Notes under the pieces: generated by a model
Told to the model about the DNA's origin: nothing
What the model saw: only the letters and a program-made list of their open reading frames with translations
The model's database searches: none
Source: JAICKM01 sp050998805
GTDB taxonomy: Bacteria; Chloroflexota; Chloroflexia; QHBQ01; JAICKM01
Assembly (NCBI GenBank): GCA_050998805.1
Contig: JBPCPV010000011.1
Coordinates: forward strand, 5,242 to 69,241
Direction of reading: 5' to 3'
Length of the DNA: 64,000 bases
Shown: in pieces, positions 1 to 8,853 of the stretch
How positions within the stretch are numbered: position 1 is the first letter of the stretch
Layout: each line of letters opens with the position of its first letter
Position numbers and translations under genes: made by a program

Positions 1-328
1 TGGGCCTCCGGCTGATAATTCGTGTCTGGGGGCTGATTCTAGATAGTCATTTTGCGCGAGTAGGCGATAGGTAGCGCCACTTGAGCGAAACGTAGAATCC
101 CCGGCCAGAGATTCTTCGCTGCGCTCAGAATGACAGTAGTTTAGAGGCTGCATCGCTACTCACAAGTACCCTGACCGATGTTTCTCAGCCATGTCGTCGG
201 CAAAATGCTCGCCGCAGTCTTCCGACAGCGCCGAGGTTGTGCCGTCAATCGTACCGATGTATCCATCCAAAGAAATCAAACAGCGTGCCTTCGCCTGCCT
301 GCTCCTCGTCTGCCTGCTCTTCCATCGG
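1..328. other. Intergenic region downstream of serS, repeat only
   Basis: No convincing gene is seen here. The stretch holds one copy of the HSERSEES-type repeat (108-137). A short open frame starting near 191 overlaps the end of serS, has no codable family resemblance and no ribosome binding site, and is not called. Confidence 0.6.
108..137 (+). repeat. HSERSEES-type dispersed repeat, copy 1
   Basis: Contains ATTCTTCGCTGCGCTCAGAA followed by TGACAGT. Near-identical copies lie at 9418-9447 and 40308-40337, and reverse-oriented ones at 59048-59077 and 59089-59118. Translated on the opposite strand the unit gives HSERSEES-like peptides, a frequent annotation artefact in many genomes. Confidence 0.85.
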
Positions 329-1615
329 TTACAGCCCCTTCCCCTTCGTGATCACTTTCAGGCCGCGCATGTAGGGCTGTAGGACTTCGGGCACGTCAAC
401 CGAGCCGTCCTCGCGCTGGTAGTTCTCGAGGATCGCCGCGACGCTGCGGCCTACGGCGAGGCCGGAGCCGTTGAGCGTGTGGACGAACTGGGGCTTCGCT
501 TCGGGCGTGGGGCGGTAGCGGATGCCGGCGCGGCGGGCCTGGAAGTCGGTGAAGTTCGAGCAGGACGATATTTCGACGTACTTGCCCTGGCCGGGCATCC
601 AGGCTTCGGGGTCGTACTTCTTGGCCGCGGTGAAGCCGACATCTCCGGTACACATCTGGGCGATGTGATATGGGAGGCCGAGGCGCTGCAAGCAGTCTTC
701 GGCGTCAGCGACGAGGGTTTCGAGTTCGTCCCAGGAGGTTTCGGGGGCGACGAACTTGACCATCTCGACTTTGTTGAACTGGTGGACGCGGAGCATACCC
801 CGGCTGTCGCGCCCGCCGGCACCGGCCTCTTTGCGGAAGCAGGCGGTGTAGCCTACTAGGTAGATCGGCAGCTTCGAGGCGTCGAGGATCTCCTCTCGGT
901 AGAGGTTTGTCACGGGGACTTCGGCGGTCGGGTCGAGGTAAAGATCCTCTCCTTCGATGCGGTACATGTCGTCGGCGAACTTCGGGAGCTGGCCGGTGCC
1001 CACCATGCAATCGGCCTTCACCAGGTAGGGCGTGAGAACCTCGGTGTAGCCGTGCTCGGTGACGTGGAGATCGAGGAAGTAGCTGATCAGGGCGCGCTCG
1101 AGTAGCGCGCCCGCGCCGACCAGCACGTAGAAGCGCGCGCCCGAAATCTTGCTGGCTCGCGCGAAGTCGGCAATGCCCAGCGCCTCTGCGATCTCCCAGT
1201 GGGGGCGCGGCTCGAAGTCGAACTTGCGGGGCGTGCCCCAGGTCCGCACGACGATGTTTTCGGTGTCGTCCTTACCCTCATGGACCGACTCGTGGGGTAT
1301 GTTCGGGATGCTGAGGAGCAGGCCGCGCATCTGCTCCTGGGTGACGGCGATCTCACGCGCGATACCGGTGATCCGGTCGCCGGCCCGGCGCATCGAGCCG
1401 ACCTTATACGCGCGCTCGTCGTCGTTTTGGATCCTCGGAATCTCCTCCGAGACACGATTGCGTTCGGCGCGCAACGCCTCGTCCTCGGTCTTGAGGGCGC
1501 GGATGCGGGCGTCCATGTCGAGCATCCGGTCCACGACGGATTCATCTTCGCCGCGCCGCCGCTGCGACTCGCGCACCAGGTCGGGGTTTTCGCGGATCAG
1601 TTTCAGGTCGAGCAT
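329..1615 (-). CDS. serS: Serine--tRNA ligase (SerRS)
   Basis: A cytoplasmic class II aminoacyl-tRNA synthetase that charges tRNA-Ser (and tRNA-Sec where present) with serine. The 428-aa product has the usual bacterial length. It begins MLDLKLIREN, followed by the N-terminal coiled-coil arm that contacts the tRNA (about residues 30-105). The class II motif 2 region (FRKEAGAGGRDSRG) and motif 3 (NGSGLAVGR) are intact. A longer open frame would add 24 residues upstream, but the ATG at 1615 matches the conserved family N-terminus. It starts 1 nt after the HNH gene's stop, so the two are almost certainly co-transcribed. Function is secure from conserved motifs. Confidence 0.97.
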   Translation of the reverse strand: MLDLKLIRENPDLVRESQRRRGEDESVVDRMLDMDARIRALKTEDEALRAERNRVSEEIPRIQNDDERAYKVGSMRRAGDRITGIAREIAVTQEQMRGLLLSIPNIPHESVHEGKDDTENIVVRTWGTPRKFDFEPRPHWEIAEALGIADFARASKISGARFYVLVGAGALLERALISYFLDLHVTEHGYTEVLTPYLVKADCMVGTGQLPKFADDMYRIEGEDLYLDPTAEVPVTNLYREEILDASKLPIYLVGYTACFRKEAGAGGRDSRGMLRVHQFNKVEMVKFVAPETSWDELETLVADAEDCLQRLGLPYHIAQMCTGDVGFTAAKKYDPEAWMPGQGKYVEISSCSNFTDFQARRAGIRYRPTPEAKPQFVHTLNGSGLAVGRSVAAILENYQREDGSVDVPEVLQPYMRGLKVITKGKGL

Positions 1616-1616
1616 G

Positions 1617-2171
1617 TCAGTTACCGAGGCCCGGCAGGAACTTGTGCCACTCTTCGAGGGAGGCGGCCTGCGCGTAGCGGTATACAAGGTGGTAGATGTT
1701 GGCCCGAGGTTGGCGCGGTGCCTTGAGGGGGCGCATCCGCGACTCCTCGAGGGTCTTGCCGCCCTTCCGATGGTTGCAGGCGCGGCAGGCCGACACGAGG
1801 TTCTCCCATGTGTGGGGGCCGCCGCGCGACTTGGGCATCACATGGTCGAGCGTCAGGTCGCGCGTGTGCTGGCCGCAGTACTGGCAGGTGTAGTCGTCGC
1901 GCAGGAAGACCTCACGGCGGGAGAGTTTGGCGCGGGGGTGGGGCCTGCGGATCAGGTGGGACAGGCGGATCACCGATGGGGCGTGTATCGAGTTCGACGG
2001 CGTGTGTATGATCGCGTGATTCAGCTCGAGGACTTCGGCCTTGCCGTTGAAGACAAGCACAAGCGCCCGCTTGACGTTACAGACGTTCAGCGGCTCGTAA
2101 TTCTGGTTCAGAACCAGGACGGGTGCATCTATCTCTCTCGGCACGTTCCAAACTCCGTCGTTCCCGGCCAT
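1617..2171 (-). CDS. HNH endonuclease family protein
   Basis: A 184-aa protein of the small HNH family that is common in Chloroflexota, Cyanobacteria and Actinobacteria. An N-terminal segment (VLVLNQNYEPLNVC) precedes the HNH core: a CQYC pair, the LDHVMPKSRGG metal-binding His motif, and a second CRAC pair followed by NHRKGG. The four Cys form a structural zinc site and the DH..N..H residues the catalytic one. The physiological substrate of this family is not established. It is the first gene of an operon with serS, with a 1-nt gap, and a sigma70-like promoter lies about 90 bp upstream. No phage or restriction genes are nearby, so a housekeeping role is likelier than defence. Confidence 0.88.
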   Translation of the reverse strand: MAGNDGVWNVPREIDAPVLVLNQNYEPLNVCNVKRALVLVFNGKAEVLELNHAIIHTPSNSIHAPSVIRLSHLIRRPHPRAKLSRREVFLRDDYTCQYCGQHTRDLTLDHVMPKSRGGPHTWENLVSACRACNHRKGGKTLEESRMRPLKAPRQPRANIYHLVYRYAQAASLEEWHKFLPGLGN

Positions 2172-2261
2172 CAGCCGGCCACAGCTAAGTCAAAGGCTTC
2201 CTCCATACAAACTCCGACGGCTCGTCGCACCTGCCGGTGCCCGATACCGCCTTGTGCTCTA

Positions 2262-2290
2262 ATTGTACCACGTTCAGGGCGATTCGACAA
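2262..2290 (-). promoter_or_regulatory. Putative sigma70 promoter for HNH-serS
   Basis: On the minus strand, TTGTCG (2285-2290) and TACAAT (2262-2267) are separated by 17 nt. A transcript starting near 2255 would have a leader of about 85 nt before the HNH start codon. Confidence 0.5.
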
Positions 2291-2300
2291 TGCAGGGGAT

Positions 2301-2315
2301 ATGTCTAGCGCGTAG
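2301..2315. repeat. Solo end of the IS66-type element (relic)
   Basis: ATGTCTAGCGCGTAG differs by one base from the transposase-proximal end of the IS copy at 21726-23232 and shares the ATGTCTAGCG core of all four intact ends. No second end or transposase remnant is nearby, so this is read as a relic of an old insertion or an abortive event. Confidence 0.45.
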
Positions 2316-2347
2316 TATGTAGTGCCTACCGCCCCAACCACCACCCA

Positions 2348-4618
2348 TTAACGACATGACTGTAAGCCTGTGACCGCCAGGTAGACGATCTTGCTGATCT
2401 GGGCGCGGGTCGCGTTGTTGTAGGGGCGGAACGTGCCGTCGCTGTAGCCGCCGACCGCGCCATGGCAGACGGCGGTCTCAATGACGGTGTAGAATGTGGA
2501 GCCGCGCGTCACGTCGGTGAAGGTCGCGCTCGCCGGGTTGATCTGCGTCCAGGCTGCGCCAAGCACGACGATCTTGGAGAGTTGGCCGCGTGTCACGTCG
2601 GCGTAGGGCCGGAACGTGCCGTCGGAGTAGCCGCCGATGATGCCGGCGTGGGCGGCCGTTTCGATGTAGCCATAGAAGGGGTTGGTCGCCGGAACGTCGC
2701 GGAAGGTCGGCGCGGGGGGAGTGTAGATCGGCGTGCCGAAGGCGAGCGTGACTATCTTGACGGTCTGGGCGCGGGTCGCGTTGTTGTAGGGGCGGAACGT
2801 GCCGTCGCTGTAGCCGCTGAGGATCCCGTGGCAGTAGAGATATTGCACCGGCGCGTAGAAGTAGTCCGCCGGGTGGACATCGCTGAAGTTGATCGGGCAG
2901 GGCGTGGGCGGCGGTGTGGCCGTGCCGGTAGCCTGGGGCGGCGTGGCAGTGCCGGTGGGCGGCGGTGGCGTGGCTGTGCCGGTAGACGGTGGGAGCGTCA
3001 CAGTCGGCGGCGGGGTAGAGGTCGGGATTGGGGTCGGCGGGCCGGTGGTCGGTGTGGTGGTCGGTGGGGGGCCTGCGGTGCTGCTTGGGGCAGGCGTACC
3101 GGTCGGTGCGGCGGTGTTGCTTGGCGCAGGTGTGACGGTCGGCGCGGCGGTGTTGCTTGGGGCAGGTGTGGCCGTCGGCGCTGGAGTGTTGCTTGGGGCA
3201 GGCGTGGCCGTCGGCGTGAAGGTGGGAGGCGGCGTGCCGAACAGCCCGCGCGCCACGTAGATGTCCTGTTGCACCCCATCGCGGGTGTCGTTCCAGGCCG
3301 CATAGACCACGTTACTTGTCGCGTCGAAGCCCCAGTAATCTCCGGCTGCGTTGCCGCTGCCCGGCGGGAAGCCGATGTTCAGGTCTTGCGAAGCGGTGCT
3401 GACCCGCGTATCGGCGTCCCAGGTGGCACCACCGTCCGTGCTGGAGCTGTACCAGCTGTTGAACAGGTGGTTGGCGGCGTCGAGCCGCCGGTCGAGCCAG
3501 AAAGCCTGGAGCTTGCCGGTGGCGTCCACGATCACCATCGGCGTGATGTGGTCGCGGACGACGCCGGTCGGGTCATGGCTCAGGCGGGTCGGCTGTGTCC
3601 AGCTTGAGCCGGCGTCGGTGCTTTTGGCGTACACCACATCTGTGCCGTCGGAGGCGAAGTTGCGATTGTCGGTCCACGCCACATAAAGCGCGTTGTCCAC
3701 CGGGCTGACTGCGGCGCTGAGGATGGCGAAGAAGCGGAACTGATCGCCGCTGCGGATCGGGCTGAGCGGCTGGTCGGCTGTGGCTGCGGTGACGGGAGTT
3801 GACCAGCTAACGCCGCCGTTGGTGGATTTTGTCATCTGGATCGTGCCTGTGTTGCCCGCGCCCCAGTTCAGCATCATGAAGTTGTACACGGTGCCGTCGT
3901 GGCCCACCACCGGGTAGGTGTACTCGGTGTCGCTCGCGCCGATCTGCTGGCGGGTTGACCATGTGGTGCCGCCGTCCGTCGAATGCTGCTCGGCCACGTA
4001 GCCCGCGCCCGGAGCATACATCATGTAGACCCGATGGTAGAAGGGGCTGCCCACGGTATTGTCAACCGCGAACCAGTCTTTGTCGTCCAGAGTTGGGTCG
4101 CCTGGCCCGACCGCCACCGACGGGTTCTGCCAGGTCGCGCCGTCGTCGTCGGTCCAGGTCATGTAGACCTGGCCCATGCTCTGGCTGTCGTTCGTCGCCA
4201 GGCAGGAGACATAGATGCGCCCATCGTCGCGGGCCATGACCACGGCATCGCTCTGGATGGTGAACGCGGATGGTATGCCGGGCATCTGTAGCTGCCGTCC
4301 GACCGGCCAGGTTGTGCCGCCGTCGGTCGAGACGTCGATCCAGACGTGCTTGACGTTGCCCTGGCGGTAGTCTTTCGATGCGACGACGACCGTGTTTGTA
4401 TGCACACGGCTGACCGCGAGTCCCGGCTCGTGCTGCCCGAAGCCGGTGCCGTCTGAGTTGGCTATAACATTCGGCCCGAAGACAGGGGGAGTATGCGGAG
4501 CAGATACTTTGCCGGGGCGGGGCGCGCCTGCAGCCACGGTGCCGAGCGCCGTCAACAGGGCTAAAGTCAGGGCCAGGATCAGCACTCCCAACGGGGCGAA
4601 CGCGAGGATACGTTTCAA
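2348..4618 (-). CDS. Exported Asp-box (sialidase-fold) protein with three SLH domains
   Basis: A 756-aa surface protein. The start is the TTG at 4618, preceded by AAGGAG 7-8 nt upstream; an ATG further upstream would run the gene into the tRNA. Layout: a signal peptide with a long hydrophobic core (about residues 1-35); a beta-propeller with at least six Asp-boxes of the S-x-D-x-G-x-T-W type (about 40-465); a low-complexity Pro/Thr/Ala linker (about 470-590) of tandem TATPAPSNT-like units; and three C-terminal SLH repeats, each with GYSDGTFRPY and a TRAQ/TRGQ motif (about 595-756). SLH domains usually bind secondary cell-wall polymers, so the propeller is probably displayed on the surface. 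The catalytic residues of true sialidases were not recognised; a binding or lyase role is equally possible. Confidence 0.88.
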   Translation of the reverse strand: MKRILAFAPLGVLILALTLALLTALGTVAAGAPRPGKVSAPHTPPVFGPNVIANSDGTGFGQHEPGLAVSRVHTNTVVVASKDYRQGNVKHVWIDVSTDGGTTWPVGRQLQMPGIPSAFTIQSDAVVMARDDGRIYVSCLATNDSQSMGQVYMTWTDDDGATWQNPSVAVGPGDPTLDDKDWFAVDNTVGSPFYHRVYMMYAPGAGYVAEQHSTDGGTTWSTRQQIGASDTEYTYPVVGHDGTVYNFMMLNWGAGNTGTIQMTKSTNGGVSWSTPVTAATADQPLSPIRSGDQFRFFAILSAAVSPVDNALYVAWTDNRNFASDGTDVVYAKSTDAGSSWTQPTRLSHDPTGVVRDHITPMVIVDATGKLQAFWLDRRLDAANHLFNSWYSSSTDGGATWDADTRVSTASQDLNIGFPPGSGNAAGDYWGFDATSNVVYAAWNDTRDGVQQDIYVARGLFGTPPPTFTPTATPAPSNTPAPTATPAPSNTAAPTVTPAPSNTAAPTGTPAPSSTAGPPPTTTPTTGPPTPIPTSTPPPTVTLPPSTGTATPPPPTGTATPPQATGTATPPPTPCPINFSDVHPADYFYAPVQYLYCHGILSGYSDGTFRPYNNATRAQTVKIVTLAFGTPIYTPPAPTFRDVPATNPFYGYIETAAHAGIIGGYSDGTFRPYADVTRGQLSKIVVLGAAWTQINPASATFTDVTRGSTFYTVIETAVCHGAVGGYSDGTFRPYNNATRAQISKIVYLAVTGLQSCR

Positions 4619-4682
4619 GAGAGTTCTCCTTGTCAAAGGCCCCCTTTTCCTACGTAGGAAAAGGGGCGGGGTGGGATGGAGG

Positions 4683-4753
4683 TTCGGGGACAGGGATTCG
4701 AACCCCAATTCTCAGCTCCAAAGGCTGGTGTCCTACCGTTAGACGATCCCCGA
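4683..4753 (-). tRNA. tRNA-Gln (anticodon TTG)
   Basis: A cloverleaf can be drawn by hand: 7-bp acceptor TCGGGGA/TCCCCGA, 4-bp D stem, anticodon loop CTTTGGA with TTG in the centre, a four-base variable loop, and a T arm with TTCGAAT. The anticodon stem has one C-A mismatch at its top pair (27-43). CCA is not encoded. Confidence 0.93.
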
Positions 4754-4948
4754 ATAAGGCTGCGCCTACAGTATACACAACAAGCTGCGGCGTTGTCAAA
4801 ACCGCGCCAGGAGCGATCTCTAACGGAACGCTAACACTCTTCTAGCGGCGCTCTACTGCTTGGGCGGGTATACTGTTTGTGTTGCGTGAGCGACCCGGCA
4901 ACGGGCTGCGCTCGCGCCCCGAATCGAGATTATTCAGAGGAGGCAGTA

Positions 4949-6853
4949 ATGGCTAAAGTAATTGGAATTGACCTGGGGACGACCAACTCGGTCGTGTCGG
5001 TGCTCGAAGGCGGGGAGCCGACGGTTATCCCGAACGCCGAGGGCAGTCGGCTCACGCCGTCGGTCGTCGCCATCTCAAAATCGGGCGAGCGGCTGGTGGG
5101 GCAGGTGGCGCGCAGGCAGGCGATCACTAACCCTGAGAACACGATCTTTTCGATCAAGCGGTTCATGGGGCGCAAGTTCAATGACCCGGATGTGCAGCGC
5201 GATATGAAGCTGGTGCCCTACAAGGTTACTGCTGCGCCGAACGGCGATGTGCAGGTTTGGATGGGCGGTCGCGCCTACAGCCCGCCCGAGGTTTCGGCGA
5301 TGATCCTCCAAAAGATGAAACAGGACTCCGAAGCATACTTAGGCGGGACGGTCACGCAGGCCGTGATCACCGTGCCGGCCTACTTCAACGACAGCCAGCG
5401 CAGCGCGACGAAAGACGCAGGCAGGATCGCCGGCCTCGAAGTGTTGCGGATCATCAACGAACCGACCGCAGCCTCGTTGGCCTACGGCCTCGACAAGAAA
5501 GGCGCTGAGGAGGAACTCGCGGTCTACGACCTCGGCGGCGGCACCTACGACATCAGCGTGCTGCGTATGGCGGAAGGCGTCTTCGAGGTCGCCTCGACCA
5601 ACGGCGACACCCACCTCGGCGGCGACGACTTCGACCAGAGGATCATTGAGTGGCTGGCCGATGAGTTCAAGAAGGACCAGGGGATCGACCTGCGGCAGGA
5701 CCGCATGGCCCTCCAGCGCCTGAAGGAGGCCGCAGAGCACGCGAAGATCGAACTCTCCACGACGCAATCAACCGAGGTCAACCTGCCGTTCATCACGGCG
5801 GACGCGAACGGCCCGAAGCACCTGAACATCACGCTCACCCGCTCGAAGCTCGAGCAGCTCACCAGCGACCTGATCAACAAAACCATCGGCCCGATGAAAA
5901 AGGCGCTCGAAGACGCGCATCTGAAAGCAAACGCGATCGACGAGGTGCTGTTGGTCGGCGGCCAGACCCGTATGCCGAAGGTCCAGGAAGAGGTGAAGAG
6001 CTTCTTCGGCAAAGACCCGCACAAGGGCATTAACCCCGACGAGGTGGTTGCGGTCGGGGCGGCGATCCAGGCAGGCGTGTTGAAAGGCGAGGTGAAGGAC
6101 ATCCTGCTCGTTGACGTGACCCCGCTGACGTTGAGCGTAGAGACCCAGGGTGGCGTCTCCACGCCGATGATCACGCGCAACACAGCGATCCCGACCAAGA
6201 GGAGCGAGACCTATTCGACGGCAAGCGACAGCCAGCCGAGCGTGGAGATCAACGTCCTCCAGGGCGAGCGCACGATGTCGGCTGAGAACAAAAGCCTGGG
6301 CCGCTTCATCCTGGACGGCATCCCTCCGGCACCGCGCGGCGTGCCCCAGATCGAAGTGACCTTCGACATTGACGCGAACGGCATCCTGAACGTGACGGCG
6401 AAGGATAAGGCGAGCAGCAAGGAGCAGAAGATCACGATCACTGCGTCGTCGGGCCTGAGCAAAGACGAAGTGGACCGGATGGTGAAGGAAGCCGAGGCGC
6501 ACGCCGAGGAGGACAAGCGCCGCCGCGAACTGATCGAGGCGCGCAACCAGGCCGATTCGCTGATCTACGGCACCGAGAAGACGCTACAGGAACACGGCGA
6601 GAAGATCCCCACCGATGTGAAAGACGACGTGGAGCAGAAGCTGGCTGCGCTCAGCGAGTCGCGCGACAGCGAGAACGTGTCGCAGATCACGAGCGCGATG
6701 CAGGATCTCAGCCGGGCCGCGCAGAAGATCGGCGAGAGCATGTACGCACAGCCCGGCGGCGAAGCCGGACCCGACGGCCAGCCCGGCCCCGAGGCCGGAT
6801 ACACCCCGCCGACCGATGAAGGCACCGTCGAGGGCGACTTCCGCGAGGTATAG
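4949..6853 (+). CDS. dnaK: Molecular chaperone DnaK (Hsp70)
   Basis: A 634-aa Hsp70 chaperone, ATP-driven, binding unfolded polypeptides in the cytoplasm together with DnaJ and GrpE. The start ATG has a strong AGAGGAGG ribosome site 6 nt upstream. The nucleotide-binding domain opens with IGIDLGTTNS and contains the phosphate-2 motif DLGGGTYDIS and VLLVGGQTRMP. The substrate-binding domain and helical lid follow, with a Gly/Pro-rich tail. No grpE or dnaJ gene is in the window, so dnaK is monocistronic or separated from its usual partners. A clear CIRCE (HrcA) operator was not found upstream. The long N-terminal frame (24 extra residues) is rejected because DnaK starts at MAKVIGID. Confidence 0.98.
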   Translation: MAKVIGIDLGTTNSVVSVLEGGEPTVIPNAEGSRLTPSVVAISKSGERLVGQVARRQAITNPENTIFSIKRFMGRKFNDPDVQRDMKLVPYKVTAAPNGDVQVWMGGRAYSPPEVSAMILQKMKQDSEAYLGGTVTQAVITVPAYFNDSQRSATKDAGRIAGLEVLRIINEPTAASLAYGLDKKGAEEELAVYDLGGGTYDISVLRMAEGVFEVASTNGDTHLGGDDFDQRIIEWLADEFKKDQGIDLRQDRMALQRLKEAAEHAKIELSTTQSTEVNLPFITADANGPKHLNITLTRSKLEQLTSDLINKTIGPMKKALEDAHLKANAIDEVLLVGGQTRMPKVQEEVKSFFGKDPHKGINPDEVVAVGAAIQAGVLKGEVKDILLVDVTPLTLSVETQGGVSTPMITRNTAIPTKRSETYSTASDSQPSVEINVLQGERTMSAENKSLGRFILDGIPPAPRGVPQIEVTFDIDANGILNVTAKDKASSKEQKITITASSGLSKDEVDRMVKEAEAHAEEDKRRRELIEARNQADSLIYGTEKTLQEHGEKIPTDVKDDVEQKLAALSESRDSENVSQITSAMQDLSRAAQKIGESMYAQPGGEAGPDGQPGPEAGYTPPTDEGTVEGDFREV

Positions 6854-6856
6854 GCG

Positions 6857-6886
6857 AGTGGTTAGTGGTTAGTGGTTAGTGGTTAG
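6857..6886. repeat. GTGGTTAGTGGTTAG tandem repeat
   Basis: Four tandem 8-base units (AGTGGTTA) follow the dnaK stop codon. Related short runs occur at 37185-37212 and near 39370, always at gene ends. Confidence 0.7.
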
Positions 6887-6898
6887 AATATGAGTTAT

Positions 6899-6937
6899 GC
6901 CGCTGGGGTACACCATGTATCCCCGGCGGCTTCTTTC
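6899..6937 (+). terminator. Probable dnaK terminator hairpin
   Basis: GCCGCTGGGG pairs with CCCCGGCGGC around a short loop and is followed by the T-rich TTCTTTC. It sits 45 nt past the dnaK stop codon and before the first ECF gene. Confidence 0.55.
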
Positions 6938-7046
6938 ATGCTCACTCTACCCCACTGCCGTTCTTGTATAATGGTTTGACAAGGTTCCGGGATGGAGAGG
7001 CAGGGCGAGGACATTCCAGCTTATACGTTTCGTAAAAGGAGTTCTC

Positions 7047-7937
7047 ATGACGGCGGACGGCGCGGCTGCGTTCCGAAGCTACCACCCGCTGCTCTTCGGC
7101 ATCGCCTACAGGATGCTCGGCAGCGCGAGCGAAGCCGAAGACATCGTCCAGGAGGCATATCTGCGCTACATGGGGGCGCGCGAGCAGCCCCAGGCGCTCA
7201 AGCCCTTCCTGACAACCATCGTCACCCGCCTCTGCCTGGACCACCTCAAGTCGGCGCGTGTCCGTAGAGAGCAGTATATCGGCCCCTGGCTGCCCGAGCC
7301 TTTGCTCACGCCCGACCCTGCCCGCGGCCCCCTTCAGACGCTTGAGCAGCAGGAGTCACTTTCGCTCGCCTTCCTGGTCTTGATGGAGTGCCTGACACCA
7401 CAGGAGCGGGCGGTGTTCCTGCTACGGGAGGTCTTCGAGCACAGTTACGAGGAGATCGCGTCAATACTCGGCAGCAGCGCCGCGTCGTGCCGCCAGATGT
7501 TCCACAGGGCGCAGAAGCGGCTCGCCGAGCGCAGGCCGCGCTTCAAGCCGGAACCTGCCCAGCAGCAAAGACTGTTCGCGAGCTTCGTCGCCGCTTGCCA
7601 ACGGGGCGACCTGGCGGCTCTTATCCAGGCCCTGGCCCAGGATGTCACGATCTGGTCTGATGGAGGCGGCAAGGCATCCGCCGCACGGCGTCCGATCGTG
7701 GGCCGCGATGCGGTTGCTCGCTTCCTCCTCGGGCTGGTGCGGATCGCTCCTGAAAACCTCCGCATCCAGCTCGTAGAGGTGAACACCAGTCCCGCGCTCC
7801 TCCTGTGGGAAGGCGACTCACTGATCTCCGTCATGGTCTTCGATTTTGAGGGAGAACATCTCCAGGCTGTGCATGCGGCCCGCAACCCCGACAAGCTGGC
7901 CTTCATAGAGAGCCAGGCGCGCGGACGGGGTGAGTAG
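7047..7937 (+). CDS. ECF41-type RNA polymerase sigma factor (locus 1)
   Basis: A 296-aa extracytoplasmic-function sigma factor. Sigma2 (about residues 10-75) and sigma4 (about 112-160) are joined by a linker with WLPEP (81-85). A SnoaL-like C-terminal extension carries DGGGK (204-208) and NPDKL (279-283). These three motifs are the signature of group ECF41, in which the fused extension regulates the sigma activity in place of an anti-sigma factor. The ATG has AAAGGAG 5 nt upstream. An NmrA-type epimerase gene and a membrane-protein gene follow, and a perfect ECF41-type promoter separates them from this gene. No such motif was found upstream of this sigma gene itself, so autoregulation is not supported. 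Its inducing signal is unknown. Confidence 0.95.
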   Translation: MTADGAAAFRSYHPLLFGIAYRMLGSASEAEDIVQEAYLRYMGAREQPQALKPFLTTIVTRLCLDHLKSARVRREQYIGPWLPEPLLTPDPARGPLQTLEQQESLSLAFLVLMECLTPQERAVFLLREVFEHSYEEIASILGSSAASCRQMFHRAQKRLAERRPRFKPEPAQQQRLFASFVAACQRGDLAALIQALAQDVTIWSDGGGKASAARRPIVGRDAVARFLLGLVRIAPENLRIQLVEVNTSPALLLWEGDSLISVMVFDFEGEHLQAVHAARNPDKLAFIESQARGRGE

Positions 7938-7955
7938 GCTGCGGGCCGCCCTGCC

Positions 7956-7982
7956 TGTCACAGATCCCGATGGCATCTCGTC
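7956..7982 (+). promoter_or_regulatory. ECF41-type promoter for the epimerase gene (perfect match)
   Basis: TGTCACA (7956-7962), exactly 16 nt, then CGTC (7979-7982). This is the motif described for ECF41 targets. It lies just after the sigma gene, with the epimerase start about 55 nt downstream. Confidence 0.8.
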
Positions 7983-8037
7983 TCCTGTTGGTAGAGATAG
8001 AGTCCGGCGGAAGCCGGGTAGCTGGAGGAGGCGCGAT

Positions 8038-8847
8038 ATGAGCAGGGTTCTTGTTACCGGGGGTACTGGGGCGTTGGGGCGGGCGGTCGTTGAGAAGCTC
8101 AAGGGCGAAGGTCACACCGTCCGGGTGATGAGCAGGCGTCCAGAGCGGCCGGGGAGCAGGCGCGACGTTGAGTGGGCAGAGGCGAACCTGGCAACCGGCA
8201 TGGGGATTCGTGCGGCGGTCGCCGGGGTAGACGCCATCGTCCACGCGGCCACCGACCCCTTTCTCCACACACGGCAAGTAGACGTCGAGGGCACGCGGCG
8301 GCTGCTGGACGAGGCCGGGCCTGCGGGCGTGAGCCACATTGTCTACCCGTCGATCGTCGGCATTGAGCATTTGGCGCAGCTTGCTTTCCCCTACTACAAA
8401 GCCAAAGTCGCCGTCGAGCAGATGGTGAGCAACAGCGGCCTCCCGTGGTCGATCTTGCGGGCGACCCAGTTCTACTCTCTGGTGGACAGGGCGATACGGG
8501 TTCTCTCACGAAGCCCGGTGGTGCTGCTGGACACGGAGTTCCGTTTCCAACCTATCGCGGAGAGCGAGGTTGCGGGCGTGCTGGCCGCGTGCGTGACAGC
8601 CGGGCCGGGCGGCAGGCTGCCGGAAGTAGCCGGGCCACAGGTGCTCACCGCGGGTGAGCTGGCGCGGGTCTGGCTGGCGGCGCGTGGACGCCACCGGCTG
8701 CTGGTGCGGGTGCCCTTGCCGGGTCGGGTCGCAGCAGCATTTCGTCGCGGTGCCTTAACCCGCCCGGAGCGCACGTATGGGCATATCACATGGGAATCGT
8801 GGTTGAGCGAACGCTACGCGCGGGAAATGCCGGCCGCGGCACACTAG
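8038..8847 (+). CDS. NmrA-like NAD(P)-dependent epimerase/reductase (ECF41 partner)
   Basis: A 269-aa atypical short-chain dehydrogenase. A Rossmann dinucleotide-binding motif lies at the N-terminus (VTGGTGALGRAVV, residues 5-17), followed by an NmrA-like pattern of basic residues (MSRRPERPG) that favours NADP(H). The classical YxxxK pair is replaced by PYYKAKVAVEQ, which may retain Tyr/Lys. Substrate is unknown; relatives include NADPH sensors and redox-linked reductases. The ATG (8038) has a GGAGGAGG site. It sits under a perfect ECF41 promoter and is followed 6 nt later by a membrane-protein gene, so the two form one operon. Epimerases of this kind are one of the three classic ECF41 partner types. 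Confidence 0.9.
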   Translation: MSRVLVTGGTGALGRAVVEKLKGEGHTVRVMSRRPERPGSRRDVEWAEANLATGMGIRAAVAGVDAIVHAATDPFLHTRQVDVEGTRRLLDEAGPAGVSHIVYPSIVGIEHLAQLAFPYYKAKVAVEQMVSNSGLPWSILRATQFYSLVDRAIRVLSRSPVVLLDTEFRFQPIAESEVAGVLAACVTAGPGGRLPEVAGPQVLTAGELARVWLAARGRHRLLVRVPLPGRVAAAFRRGALTRPERTYGHITWESWLSERYAREMPAAAH

Positions 8848-8853
8848 AAGGGG

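Noticed and set aside
191..382. 63-codon plus-strand open frame near the window start
   Set aside because: Overlaps the 3' end of serS, has no ribosome binding site or similarity to a known family.
1149..2315. Plus-strand open frame across serS and the HNH gene
   Set aside because: Antisense to two conserved genes; the predicted protein has no recognisable domain.
2890..3230. CRISPR-like array of regular repeats
   Set aside because: The periodic sequence is the Pro/Thr/Ala linker of the SLH protein (APSNTAAPT-like units); repeats are coding, imperfect and have no spacers.
4801..4945. CIRCE (HrcA) operator upstream of dnaK
   Set aside because: CTAACACTC-N9-CGCTCTACT is only loosely similar to TTAGCACTC-N9-GAGTGCTAA; too many mismatches in both arms.
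6961..7046. ECF41-type promoter upstream of the first ECF41 gene
   Set aside because: TTTGACA is present, but no CGTC follows at 16 nt and TTTGACA is not TGTCACA. Only a TATAAT (6967-6972) without a good -35 was seen.
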